From Chitinophagaceae bacterium (lineage in GTDB: Bacteria > Bacteroidota > Bacteroidia > Chitinophagales > Chitinophagaceae): a stretch of 64,000 nucleotides of DNA. The notes under the pieces were generated by a model. That model saw nothing but the letters and a program-made list of their open reading frames with translations. It was not told where the DNA came from and searched no databases. Positions 8,821 through 17,604 of this stretch are shown here, one piece after another. Where the stretch lies: contig JAFKGQ010000007.1 in assembly GCA_017307755.1 (NCBI GenBank), positions 248,001 through 312,000 of the forward strand, in the 5' to 3' direction. The translations under genes were made by a program, and so were the position numbers. How positions within the stretch are numbered: the first letter of the stretch is position 1; the number at the start of each line of letters is the position of its first letter.

Positions 8821-9492
8821 ATGCATTACAAATTGGAAAAGCCCATATCAGGCTCTATCGGTACAGAAAAATATCAATGCACCATCGAATGGCGGAATGG
8901 GAAATTTATTTCGGATGAGCCCGAAAAGACGGGCGGCAAGGATCTGGGGCCCGACCCCCATACCCTTATGCTATCTTCCCTTATCAGCTGCACCCTTGTT
9001 ACGCTGCGCATGTACATCGATAGAAAAGGATGGGATATCCCCGAAATAAAAATAAGCGCCAACATGTTCCAGACAGTCGAAGGCGATAAGACGACCACCA
9101 TCATCGACAGGGACATCTGTTTCCCCGGCCCTACCCCGCCGGACCCCGAAAAAAAGAACAGGCTGCTGGAGATTGCCCAGCACTGCCCCATATCAAAGAT
9201 CCTGGAAGGCGATATAAAAGTCCGCAGCTTTGTATATCATGAAGAAGAAGTGGAAAAACAATTAAAGTATACTAACGACAACATCACCGTGGTATGGAAA
9301 CCCGAGATCTGCAAACATTCAGGCCGATGTGTCACCCAACTCCCCCAGGTATTCGATCTGAAAAGCAAACCCTGGATAAATATGCAGGGTGCGGATACCT
9401 CCGCCATTATAGAGCAGGTAAATAAATGCCCGACAGGCGCCCTGTCTTACTTCCACAACGACCAAAAGGGATCCCCGGTGACCGAAGGCTAA
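8821..9492 (+). CDS. OsmC-like protein fused to a divergent 4Fe-4S (Fer4_19) domain
   Basis: The 223-residue protein has two parts. Residues about 1-145 are OsmC-like, with the conserved stretch PDPHTLMLSSLISCTLVTLRMYI carrying one thiol-region Cys and a second Cys later (HCPISKIL), as expected for thiol peroxidases that reduce organic hydroperoxides. Residues about 155-215 match the divergent single-cluster ferredoxin domain (VVWKPEICKHSGRCVTQLP, DLKSKPWI, VNKCPTGALSY) with its three cysteines. The fusion suggests an electron supply built into the peroxidase; this is inference. It is the last gene of the pirin operon, and its stop overlaps by 4 nt the stop of the convergent receptor gene. 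Confidence 0.88.
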   Translation: MHYKLEKPISGSIGTEKYQCTIEWRNGKFISDEPEKTGGKDLGPDPHTLMLSSLISCTLVTLRMYIDRKGWDIPEIKISANMFQTVEGDKTTTIIDRDICFPGPTPPDPEKKNRLLEIAQHCPISKILEGDIKVRSFVYHEEEVEKQLKYTNDNITVVWKPEICKHSGRCVTQLPQVFDLKSKPWINMQGADTSAIIEQVNKCPTGALSYFHNDQKGSPVTEG

Positions 9493-11888
9493 AATTGTAC
9501 TCTATACATAATGTCGGGGAAGAACCGTATCTGATAAATAGGATCTGCCTTTGCTTTTGCCTGGTTGTACTGTATCATGAATATATTCTTCCGGTTTGTC
9601 ACATTTTGCAGATCGAGATAAAAGGTCTGCGTCAGCTTACGTTTCTTACTGTTGGTCCGGAAACCAAATTTCATATCCAATCTGAAATAGCTGTCCAGCT
9701 GCTGGGAATTATAATGCAGCGTATCCAGGATCTGGTATCCTGCGGCAACAGAGGCAGGCACATTGATGGGCGTGGCATACCTCCCGCCGATGGAGGACAG
9801 ACGGGCGTCAAACGTAAAGGCATTGTTCCCGCTGCTGCCCAACTTCCATTCTTTACCCGCGAGTATGTTGAAAACCCGTTTGTAATTGAACGCTGTATTC
9901 CTTTCCACCCCATCGCTGCCCTTGTATTTCGAGTCGAAGATCGAGGCGGTAAACAGAACATAGTATCCCCTGCTGAGAAATTTTTCCGCCGTCAGCTCCA
10001 CGCCTCTGTTATTACCCGTTCCCTTATTTATCAAACCTACTTTGTTGGGAAACCCGAAGTCGGCGCCCGCATTCAGCATCGAAAATCCGCTGAGCTGTCG
10101 CTCCACAGGCACATCAAACAAATGCTGATAGTACAATTCGGCCTTTATCCTCCAATCCGGCAAAAACCTTTTTTCATAGCCCAGTATAAAATGATGCGCC
10201 CGGGTAAATCCAAGATCGCGATTACTCGGATCTCTTTGCCCCGTCTGCTCATTTACCTCCTGGAAATATACCGGGAGGGGTTGAAGCTGACTATGCAATC
10301 CATAGCTCAGGGATACGGATTGGTTCGCCGGCAGCTGATAGCTCAGCGATAACCGTGGCTCCAGCTCAGCGCTGTTATTTACGTCAAAATGCGTCCCATG
10401 CAATCCACCCAGAACGCTGAACCGTTCGCTAAACCGATATCTCAGCTGCGCGAAATATTGCACCAGGAAAGGAGTGCCGTTATAATTGCTCACCGTATCA
10501 AAAGGCTCCGAGGCCGGCTTGGACGACTTATCGAGGATCCTGACATTGAGCCCCAGCGACTCGGCCGTCGCTCCGACCCGGTAAGACAGACGGCTATTGA
10601 TCTTACTGTTGAGGTACGAACTTGCCCGGAAAGTGCTGGTCGTATTTTTGGAGGAATAATGCAGCCAACGATCCTTATAAGGCGGTACAGGGTCAGGATA
10701 GCGGTATTCATCATAAGTATCCAGGGTATGAGCATAGGATACCACGGTACGCAGATAGGTACGACTGCCCAGGTCCAATGTATGTTTGATCCCGAAAAGA
10801 GAGAAATTGCTCTTATCATAGCCATCCTGGTCAGCCTGTCCATAAAAGTCCGTCGTATCCACCTTGCTTCCAAGCAGGTCGATATTGCTAAGCCCACCCA
10901 TTCCAAAAAAGGAGAACTTCCCGATACGGCTCTTTCCCGTGGTGATATTGAACACCCAATCCTGGTATTTGGGTGTATTCTTAGTCCCGATGTTGAGCCC
11001 GATAGAATTGGCTATCTGCGCAAATGAATAACGATAGCTGGCAAGATAAGCCGCCCCGTTGTTCTTATTATTCAAAGGTCCTTCGATGGTGGCCTCCAGA
11101 CCGCTGAAAGCATTGAGCTGTAATGTTTGTTCATGCTTGCTGCTGTTGCCGCTGCGGAGATTGATATCAAAGACCGCTGCCACCGCATTGCCATATTCCG
11201 CGGCAAAAGCGCCTGTAAGAAAATCGGAGGTCTTGAGCGCATTGGTATTCAGTGCGCTGACAGGGCCGCCGGTAGTGCCGAGGGCCGAAAAATGATTGGG
11301 ATTAGGGGAAGGGCTGCCTTCGATACGCCACAGCACCCCGGTGGGAGAATTTCCCCTGACGACAATATCGTTACGGGCATCGCTGTTGGCTGCAACTCCC
11401 GCATAATTGCTCACCAGTTTGGAAGGGTCATTCCTTCCCCCCGCATAACGGGTCACTTCTTCCAGGTTGAAAGACCGGGCGCTGCCCGCCGTAAATTCAT
11501 TGGCCGCCGCCCCTTTTTTTGTGACAGGTGCCGTCACCGTAAAGGCGTTCAGGGTCACCAGCTTCTGCTCCAGCGTAACATCCAACACCACTTCCTTGCC
11601 GGCCGTAACCAGCACTTCCGGGATCACAGCCATTTGATACCCAACGCTGCCATAGGAAAATTGCTGACGCCCCAAAGGGACGCCGGACAGCACATATCTG
11701 CCCTCTCCGTCTGTCATGGCGCTAATGGTAGGGGTAATACTTGTCACCTGCACCGTCACCCCCGCCAGCGGCTTTTCAGAAGTTTTGTCGATCACTGTTC
11801 CCCTGACTGTCTGGGTCAGTTGGGAAGGTTGGGCCAGGGCGGTCAGGACCGTCGCCAGCAAGGTCGTCAGTAAGGTTAGCTGCTTCAT
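9489..11888 (-). CDS. TonB-dependent receptor, no SusD partner
   Basis: This 799-residue outer-membrane receptor starts at 11888 with a signal peptide (MKQLTLLTTLLATVLTALAQ). A carboxypeptidase-regulatory-like domain follows (about 28-110; VRGTVIDKTSEKPLAGVTVQV), then the plug (about 130-260; NDIVVRGNSPTGVLWRIEGSPSPNPNH is split here by family variation) and a barrel ending in RVQF. It is shorter than SusC proteins and has no SusD neighbour, so it may import something other than a glycan, such as a chelate or cofactor. A LytS/LytTR pair is divergent 109 bp away and may control it. Confidence 0.9.
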   Translation of the reverse strand: MKQLTLLTTLLATVLTALAQPSQLTQTVRGTVIDKTSEKPLAGVTVQVTSITPTISAMTDGEGRYVLSGVPLGRQQFSYGSVGYQMAVIPEVLVTAGKEVVLDVTLEQKLVTLNAFTVTAPVTKKGAAANEFTAGSARSFNLEEVTRYAGGRNDPSKLVSNYAGVAANSDARNDIVVRGNSPTGVLWRIEGSPSPNPNHFSALGTTGGPVSALNTNALKTSDFLTGAFAAEYGNAVAAVFDINLRSGNSSKHEQTLQLNAFSGLEATIEGPLNNKNNGAAYLASYRYSFAQIANSIGLNIGTKNTPKYQDWVFNITTGKSRIGKFSFFGMGGLSNIDLLGSKVDTTDFYGQADQDGYDKSNFSLFGIKHTLDLGSRTYLRTVVSYAHTLDTYDEYRYPDPVPPYKDRWLHYSSKNTTSTFRASSYLNSKINSRLSYRVGATAESLGLNVRILDKSSKPASEPFDTVSNYNGTPFLVQYFAQLRYRFSERFSVLGGLHGTHFDVNNSAELEPRLSLSYQLPANQSVSLSYGLHSQLQPLPVYFQEVNEQTGQRDPSNRDLGFTRAHHFILGYEKRFLPDWRIKAELYYQHLFDVPVERQLSGFSMLNAGADFGFPNKVGLINKGTGNNRGVELTAEKFLSRGYYVLFTASIFDSKYKGSDGVERNTAFNYKRVFNILAGKEWKLGSSGNNAFTFDARLSSIGGRYATPINVPASVAAGYQILDTLHYNSQQLDSYFRLDMKFGFRTNSKKRKLTQTFYLDLQNVTNRKNIFMIQYNQAKAKADPIYQIRFFPDIMYRVQF

Positions 11889-11997
11889 AATGCACACAAT
11901 ACTACAGGCATCCGACCGCAGCTGCAATGGAAAAGGAGTGAACCGTCGGATTTACGGAATAAGCCGTTTGAATTTCACCGGTGGTCTTATTTCGAAT

Positions 11998-13062
11998 ATG
12001 TACTTTTACACCATGAGATGGGCCAACAGCAAGATAGGGTTTGACGACAGATGGATGATGCTGATAGGCATCCTCCTGTACACATTTTTGATACCGATCA
12101 TCTTCTTCGGATCGAAGGTCCATGAGTCGCCTGAAGAGGCGTGGATCTCTTCAGGGATTATGCTCGTTATCACTTCGTCCATCTGGTTCTCCTCCCGGGC
12201 TATCATGATCTGGTCCCGCCGCCGTTATCCATCCTTGTCCATGATGAAAAAAAGACTGGTTGTACAGACAGCCCTGATCCTTTTTTGCGCTGTATTGATC
12301 AACAATTTACTGGCCCCCGTATTCAAGCACGTCTGCATGGCCATGCTCGACGAGGGCCCTGGCTATCATAGCGACATGACATTCGCATCCAATGCCGCCA
12401 CGATCTTCTGCACCCTGCTTGTAGTCTCCGTCTACGAGGTCATCTATTTTATGAACGAGCTCCGTAAATCCGTAGAGGAAAAGGAGATGTTGAAAAGAGA
12501 AAGCCTGCAGGCGCAATTGGAAGCATTAAAGACCCAGGTCAACCCTCACTTCCTTTTCAACAACCTGAATACCTTGAGCGCCGTCATCCCCGATAATCCC
12601 AGACAGGCCATCGATTTTGTACAACAGTTGTCCAGGGTATATCGCCATATATTGGAGGTAAAGAACGAACAAAGTATCCTGTTAAAGGAAGAATTGGAAG
12701 TATTACAAGCTTATGCTTTTCTCCTGAAAACCCGTTTTGGCGACAACCTGGATATTTCTATCCGGGTGACAGAAGAAAAATTGCAGCAAAAAATAGTGCC
12801 GCTGTCCCTGCAGATACTGATGGAAAATGCGATCAAGCACAACATCGTCTCTTCCGCCAAACCGCTGAGGATCGATGTCTACACGGAGAATGGCCATCTC
12901 ATCGTCAGCAACAACCTGCAGAAGAAGAACCAGGCCTTGGAATCCACCGGCATCGGACTGGACAATATACGCAACAGGTACCTGCTGCTGGGAAGCCGTC
13001 CCATCGAAGTAGAGGAAGGGCCTTCCAGTTTTACTGTTTCCATTCCCCTGATAGGGAACTAA
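11998..13062 (+). CDS. LytS/YehU-type sensor histidine kinase
   Basis: The protein is about 354 residues from the ATG at 11998; an ATG at 12013 is equally possible. Four N-terminal membrane segments (about 15-150) are followed by a coiled linker and the His_kinase domain, whose motif LKTQVNPHFLFNNLNTLSAV holds the phosphorylated His184. The C-terminal HATPase domain has the N box (LMENAIKHNI) and G box (GIGLDNIRNRY). There is no extracytoplasmic sensor domain, so the signal is probably sensed in or near the membrane. The cognate LytTR regulator begins 12 nt downstream. Confidence 0.92.
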   Translation: MYFYTMRWANSKIGFDDRWMMLIGILLYTFLIPIIFFGSKVHESPEEAWISSGIMLVITSSIWFSSRAIMIWSRRRYPSLSMMKKRLVVQTALILFCAVLINNLLAPVFKHVCMAMLDEGPGYHSDMTFASNAATIFCTLLVVSVYEVIYFMNELRKSVEEKEMLKRESLQAQLEALKTQVNPHFLFNNLNTLSAVIPDNPRQAIDFVQQLSRVYRHILEVKNEQSILLKEELEVLQAYAFLLKTRFGDNLDISIRVTEEKLQQKIVPLSLQILMENAIKHNIVSSAKPLRIDVYTENGHLIVSNNLQKKNQALESTGIGLDNIRNRYLLLGSRPIEVEEGPSSFTVSIPLIGN

Positions 13063-13074
13063 AACCATACGCTT

Positions 13075-13830
13075 ATGAAGGTAGTCATTATAGAAGATGA
13101 GAGCCCTGCCGCCACCCGGCTCGCCCGTATGCTGGAAAAGATCGATGACGACATCGAAGTGGTAAAAAGACTGGACAGTGTAGAATCATCCGTAAAATAC
13201 CTGTCCACCGCCCCCGAATGCGACCTGATCTTTATGGATGTTCAGCTGGCCGACGGTCTCTGTTGGGATATTTTCCAGCAGGCCAGATTAGCGCCTCCCA
13301 TCGTCTTTACCACCGCATTCGACCACTACACGCTAAAAGCCTTCAAGGTCAATAGCCTGGATTACCTGTTAAAACCCATCGACGAAGGCGAGCTCCAACA
13401 GGCCGTGGAGAAGTACAAACAGCTCTATCTCCGTACGGACAAAAGACTTCCGGAAAGGATAGAGAAATTGTTGCAGGAAATTGGCGCCACCCGGTATAAA
13501 GAACGTCTGTTGATCAAAAGAGGACAGCAATTACACTATCTCAAAACAGCCTCTACCGCCTATTATTATGCAGATGGAAAACTTTGCTATGCCATCGACT
13601 TCAGCGGCAACAGCTATCTGCTGGATAATAACCTCAATCAGTTGGAAGAGCTGTTGTCGCCTCAACAATTCTTCCGGATCAATAGACAACTGATGGTCAA
13701 CATAGAATCTATAAAAAAGGTGCATACCTGGCTGGGTGGCCGGCTCAAGTTGGAGCTCTCTCTTCCCGCACAGGCCGACACCATCGTCAGCCGGGAAAGG
13801 GTCAGCAGCTTTAAAGATTGGCTGGGTTAA
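13075..13830 (+). CDS. LytTR family response regulator
   Basis: This 251-residue regulator has a receiver domain (1-120) with the acidic pocket (EDE at 7-9), the phospho-acceptor Asp55 (LIFMDVQLADG) and the conserved Lys in LDYLLKPID. The C-terminal LytTR DNA-binding domain (about 145-250) shows the usual FFRINRQLMVNIESIKKV motif. It forms a pair with the preceding kinase. Its stop overlaps the stop of the convergent secreted protein by 4 nt. Confidence 0.94.
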   Translation: MKVVIIEDESPAATRLARMLEKIDDDIEVVKRLDSVESSVKYLSTAPECDLIFMDVQLADGLCWDIFQQARLAPPIVFTTAFDHYTLKAFKVNSLDYLLKPIDEGELQQAVEKYKQLYLRTDKRLPERIEKLLQEIGATRYKERLLIKRGQQLHYLKTASTAYYYADGKLCYAIDFSGNSYLLDNNLNQLEELLSPQQFFRINRQLMVNIESIKKVHTWLGGRLKLELSLPAQADTIVSRERVSSFKDWLG

Positions 13831-15758
13831 TTTTTTATGACCTTTTGAACATATCTTCCACGGTCTGTATCCACCTCGACAAAATAGAGTCCCTTGCTCA
13901 GATCACTTACCGGAATGTCCAATGTGCCGGATGTGGCGGGTTTTACCGTCCGCACCACCTGACCCCGTGTATTGATGACAAGGACACTCACCACGACCTG
14001 CCCGGACGAAACGACATGCACTCTGTCAACCGCCGGGTTGGGATAAAGACGTATGACAGTGGACGAAGACATGGGGAAATCCAACGGGACAACAGGAGAA
14101 TAAGTACTGGCGCCCTCCCTATCCACTATTTTCAGACGATAGTAATTCCTGCCGGCTCCGGGAGCATTATCTGTAAAACTATATTTACCCGTTAACACCC
14201 CGCTATTGACAGCTGCCACCGAACCCACCGTAACAAGATCCTCCGTACCTGCCCCACGTTGTATCTCATAACGATCGATATTCACTTCGTGATCAACGCT
14301 CCATTTCACCAGCGCATTATTCTCCTGTCTGACGGCTGTAAACCCCGTCAACGTGACGGGAAGAGGGGATGCGCTGTAAATGATGGTATAATATCCGTTG
14401 GCAAGATTAGCTGCATTGACTAGAAGAGATACGATATTCCCCGAGATAGCGGGGGTGGACACCGTTGTCACCACTTTATTCGTACCACTGGCAAAAGTGC
14501 CGTCCGTAGCATTGTATAACAGCGCATAAGAATAGGTGGCCAATGGAGCCCCAAGGGCCGTGTTGTAATCCGAAAAATTGAAGTTCACGGTAACTTTCCC
14601 GCTGCTGTTACCCCCTGTTCTCTGTACATCCCAGCTGCGGTTCCAGCGGGTGATACTGCTGGCGCTGTAAATACCCGGGATAGTCGCGTTGGTGATAACG
14701 GTATTGCTCTGCCCGTTGTGTGCGGCCATCAGGTAACCGGCCGTATTTAAAAGATCCGAAGCACCCGTGCCGCTGCTAAAACCAAGACCGTCCGTAGAGC
14801 CGGAAGGATTGGTTGTGAAATTGTCCGTAGCGCTGGTGTAACCTACGCCGACCAGGTTGGTGATATAGGTGGTAGACGTCGGCGGGGTATACTTTGATAT
14901 GCTGACAGACCTCCCCCATTCCGCAGACAAATAATTTTCCATGATGACACGCTGGGTCGTATTGAAAGCCGTATTATACAGCAATATCTCTGACATCGTG
15001 CCGGAGAAATAATCGTCTGCCGACCAGTTGCTGAGCCCGATATAATTGCTCGTCCGGTTAATCGCAGTGTGGACCCAGGCGCTGCTGGAGCCTGCGGCAC
15101 CGTTGTTGGCCTGTGAAGCGCCGGCCAGGTAGTGGCCCACCGCCGTCAGCGTACCTGCCGATCCCCCCTGTTGCACAGCTTCATAGATGTTGCTGGTCCC
15201 ATTGACGACGGCATTGGTCGTTGTATACGTCTGGTCGCCCGTGCCGCCCTTAAAACCCTCATAGTAAAAATTGGCGGTACTACCATAACGCCCAAACGTA
15301 ATATTGTTGGAAGCCGCCCCATTGCCAAGATCAAAGACCCTCTCCCATCCCCAACTGGACTGTGAAGCATTGAAGCCCACCTGCACAAAAACGCTCGTCC
15401 CACCCGTGAATACAACGGAAGAAGGCAGGGATGCCAGACTTAGATATTGCGGGTTGGAAGAAGGAGTAAATGTCAATGCCGGCCGGCTATTAGGCCCCGC
15501 CGTCGCTACATATGTTGGTCTATTGTTTGAAGAGGAGGTAAAATTATAACCATTACCGCTGAGATCAGACCACTGGCTGACCTTGCCGGCCCCATTCATC
15601 GAGACGGAACTGCTCTTGCCGGCGTTCAGCCAAATGACCAGGTTGCTATTGCCAAGACCACCGGGATAATACTTTTGCGCAGCAGCCTGCCTGATAAAAA
15701 AAATGGCTGCCAGACACAGGATCGCTCGGGTTAGGGTTGAAGGGTCGTAATTCTTCAT
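13827..15758 (-). CDS. Secreted LamG-like protein with T9SS sorting domain
   Basis: The 643-residue protein has a signal peptide (about 1-27, ending AAAQ) and a concanavalin/LamG-like jelly roll at about 30-275 (LVIWLNAGKSSSVSMNGAG, WSDLSGNGYNF, ILLYNTAFNTTQRVIMENYL). A domain of unknown function follows at about 290-455, then a fibronectin-like segment (about 470-555; PLPVTLTGFTAVRQENNALVKW). A type A type-IX-secretion C-terminal domain ends it (about 570-643; LYPNPAVDRVHV to YVQKVIKN). It should be secreted and attached to the cell surface. The function is unknown; such proteins often bind sugars or act in adhesion. Confidence 0.85.
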   Translation of the reverse strand: MKNYDPSTLTRAILCLAAIFFIRQAAAQKYYPGGLGNSNLVIWLNAGKSSSVSMNGAGKVSQWSDLSGNGYNFTSSSNNRPTYVATAGPNSRPALTFTPSSNPQYLSLASLPSSVVFTGGTSVFVQVGFNASQSSWGWERVFDLGNGAASNNITFGRYGSTANFYYEGFKGGTGDQTYTTTNAVVNGTSNIYEAVQQGGSAGTLTAVGHYLAGASQANNGAAGSSSAWVHTAINRTSNYIGLSNWSADDYFSGTMSEILLYNTAFNTTQRVIMENYLSAEWGRSVSISKYTPPTSTTYITNLVGVGYTSATDNFTTNPSGSTDGLGFSSGTGASDLLNTAGYLMAAHNGQSNTVITNATIPGIYSASSITRWNRSWDVQRTGGNSSGKVTVNFNFSDYNTALGAPLATYSYALLYNATDGTFASGTNKVVTTVSTPAISGNIVSLLVNAANLANGYYTIIYSASPLPVTLTGFTAVRQENNALVKWSVDHEVNIDRYEIQRGAGTEDLVTVGSVAAVNSGVLTGKYSFTDNAPGAGRNYYRLKIVDREGASTYSPVVPLDFPMSSSTVIRLYPNPAVDRVHVVSSGQVVVSVLVINTRGQVVRTVKPATSGTLDIPVSDLSKGLYFVEVDTDRGRYVQKVIKN

Positions 15759-15993
15759 AACATACAGGATTTGCCAACAAGGGTTACAAAAGAAATGCTA
15801 CAAAAAACAGGCTTGATAATCAAATATTTGGATGGAAAACAATTTTCCACCTGTCCCATTTTTGGAATTTTTTACAAATACAGGAGTCCTTCCCTTCCCC
15901 GGATATGGAGGATCCCGGTATAGTTGCGGAGGAATTGAAGCCTCGCTTCACGCGGCTATTGTAAAACGCTGCATTTGTCTCTATCTTAAAGAG
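15759..15993 (+). other. 235-bp intergenic region
   Basis: This gap separates the minus-strand LamG-like gene from the plus-strand DUF1624 gene. I find no exact TAnnTTTG promoter on either strand. An in-frame ATG at 15832 would extend the downstream gene by 54 codons, but those residues look unlike the family, so it is read as non-coding. A short 6-bp hairpin (TGAAGC, CTC, GCTTCA) lies at 15936-15950. Confidence 0.5.
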
Positions 15994-17136
15994 ATGAATA
16001 CCAATACCACAAGATGGCAATCTATCGATCTTTTACGGGGCGCCATCATGGTCCTGATGGCCATTGATCATGTACGCGTTTATTCCGGCGTCCCGGCCGG
16101 CGGGGTTTCGCCGGACATCTTCTTTACTCGGTGGGTCACCAACTTCTGTGCGCCGGGGTTTGTCTTCTTTACGGGCACCGGCGCTTTTCTATATGGACAA
16201 AAGATCGGGAGTAAAAGCAGACTGGCGGGCTACCTGCTGACAAGGGGTTTGCTGCTGGTGCTGTTGGAGCTTACATTCATCCGGGCCTGCTGGACATTCA
16301 ATTTTGAGTATGGAAAATTCTTATTGGCGGGTGTCATCTGGATGCTGGGTTGGTGTATGGTCCTGATGGCCGTCCTCATCCGGCTCCGCCCCGTAGTGGT
16401 AGGCGCAATCGGCTTGTTTATCATTTTTGGTCAGCAGCTGTTCCATGTCATTCCACAGTCTCTTGGTCTGCATGGGGCGGCCGGCCGCTGGTGGGAATTC
16501 ATTTATCCATATGCCGAACAGGACCCTCCTTTTGGAATGGCCATCCTGTATGTCCTGGTGCCATGGATAGGTGTAATGGCCGCTGGTTATGGCTTTGGCC
16601 TCATTCTGCAAATACCCCCCGCCAAAAGACGTAAAATATGTTGGGCGATAGGTATTTCCTCCAGCTTTATTTTTATCATCGCCGGCAGCATTGTCCTTCT
16701 AAGACAACCAGCGCAGACGGACGCACCACCCTTTATTATCAGATTGCTCAGACAAAATAAATATCCCGCATCTCCCCTTTTCCTGCTGATGACCCTCGGA
16801 CCGCTCATCGCCCTGGTACCCTATGCTGAACAGGTAAAGGGCTGGTTTGCCCGGGTACTGGTCACTTTTGGCAGGGTCCCTCTCTTCTATTATTTACTCC
16901 ATATTCCACTGATCCATCTGAGCGCCTTGCTCGTCACGTTCGTCCGGGAAGGGACAGTATTCCCGGCCTGGTATGCAAGCGCTCCTTTTACTTCCGTACC
17001 CGAAGGACATCAATGGGGACTGGGTCTGCTCTACTTTGTATTTGTCATGGATGTGATCATCCTTTATTTTCTATGCCGGTGGTACGCGCGATATAAATTC
17101 GCCCATCCCGGGCAGAAATGGATGAAGTATATATGA
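15994..17136 (+). CDS. DUF1624 / heparan-alpha-glucosaminide N-acetyltransferase-like membrane protein
   Basis: This 380-residue integral membrane protein starts at 15994 (MNTNTTRWQSIDLLRG), which matches the family's typical N-terminus. The first helix carries the hallmark SIDLLRGAIMVLMAIDHVR with the conserved Asp-His. About ten further membrane helices follow, with PLFYYLLHIPLIH near residue 300, as in acyltransferases of the YeiB/HGSNAT group. It may transfer an acyl group to a cell-envelope sugar, but the bacterial members are uncharacterised. It stands alone and converges on the VOC gene, with 3 nt between stops. Confidence 0.8.
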   Translation: MNTNTTRWQSIDLLRGAIMVLMAIDHVRVYSGVPAGGVSPDIFFTRWVTNFCAPGFVFFTGTGAFLYGQKIGSKSRLAGYLLTRGLLLVLLELTFIRACWTFNFEYGKFLLAGVIWMLGWCMVLMAVLIRLRPVVVGAIGLFIIFGQQLFHVIPQSLGLHGAAGRWWEFIYPYAEQDPPFGMAILYVLVPWIGVMAAGYGFGLILQIPPAKRRKICWAIGISSSFIFIIAGSIVLLRQPAQTDAPPFIIRLLRQNKYPASPLFLLMTLGPLIALVPYAEQVKGWFARVLVTFGRVPLFYYLLHIPLIHLSALLVTFVREGTVFPAWYASAPFTSVPEGHQWGLGLLYFVFVMDVIILYFLCRWYARYKFAHPGQKWMKYI

Positions 17137-17139
17137 CCG

Positions 17140-17535
17140 TTAGTAAGGTTGCCGTCCTTTTATTACAGACATAAAATTGCCGGCGGGATCTCTGAACCAG
17201 GCTATGGCTTCAGGCCCCATGCCATTGCGGCCATGGGCGATACCTTTCTTGTCCGTTGCCATTTCCCCTTCATAATGCTCGAACTTTACCCCCGCGGCGG
17301 TAAGTTCATCCACCGCGGCTTCAACATCCTTCACCTCGAAATTCAGGACAGTATAGGTGGCCGGCGTATGATCCGGTTTGGGATAAACAAAGACCCGCTG
17401 TCCCCCGGGAAGATTCAGATCTAGTCCTTCGGGCTGCTCTTTTACATCGAGCCCCAGTGTCTTCCGGTAAAAATCCCTGGCTGTCCCCAGGTCGTTTACG
17501 GAAAATGTGTTGAATGTTTTTTCAAAACTGAACAT
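17140..17535 (-). CDS. VOC/glyoxalase-like protein
   Basis: This 131-residue protein has the paired beta-alpha-beta-beta-beta units of the vicinal oxygen chelate fold (NTFSVNDLGTARDFYRKTLGLDV and YTVLNFEVKDVEAAVDELTAAGVKFE, with FRDPAGNFMSVI at the end). The last motif has lost the metal-binding Glu of true glyoxalase I, since the usual GN.iel is here GNFMSV. A ligand-binding or resistance-like role is therefore as likely as catalysis. It is a single gene. Confidence 0.85.
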   Translation of the reverse strand: MFSFEKTFNTFSVNDLGTARDFYRKTLGLDVKEQPEGLDLNLPGGQRVFVYPKPDHTPATYTVLNFEVKDVEAAVDELTAAGVKFEHYEGEMATDKKGIAHGRNGMGPEAIAWFRDPAGNFMSVIKGRQPY

Positions 17536-17604
17536 CTCTGCAGGTTTAAATTATTAATTAATACTTCTCTTACAGGAGTAGCTCTGCAAATTTCTTACCA
17601 CGGC

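Noticed and set aside
9426..10352. Plus-strand open frame of 308 codons
   Set aside because: It starts inside the OsmC fusion and then runs antisense to the TonB receptor; no family features.
11127..11873. Plus-strand open frame of 248 codons
   Set aside because: It is antisense to the receptor's signal, regulatory and plug domains; the receptor is clearly the real gene.
15936..15950. Short hairpin TGAAGC-CTC-GCTTCA
   Set aside because: A 6-bp stem without T tract, upstream of a start and not after a gene; too weak for a terminator.
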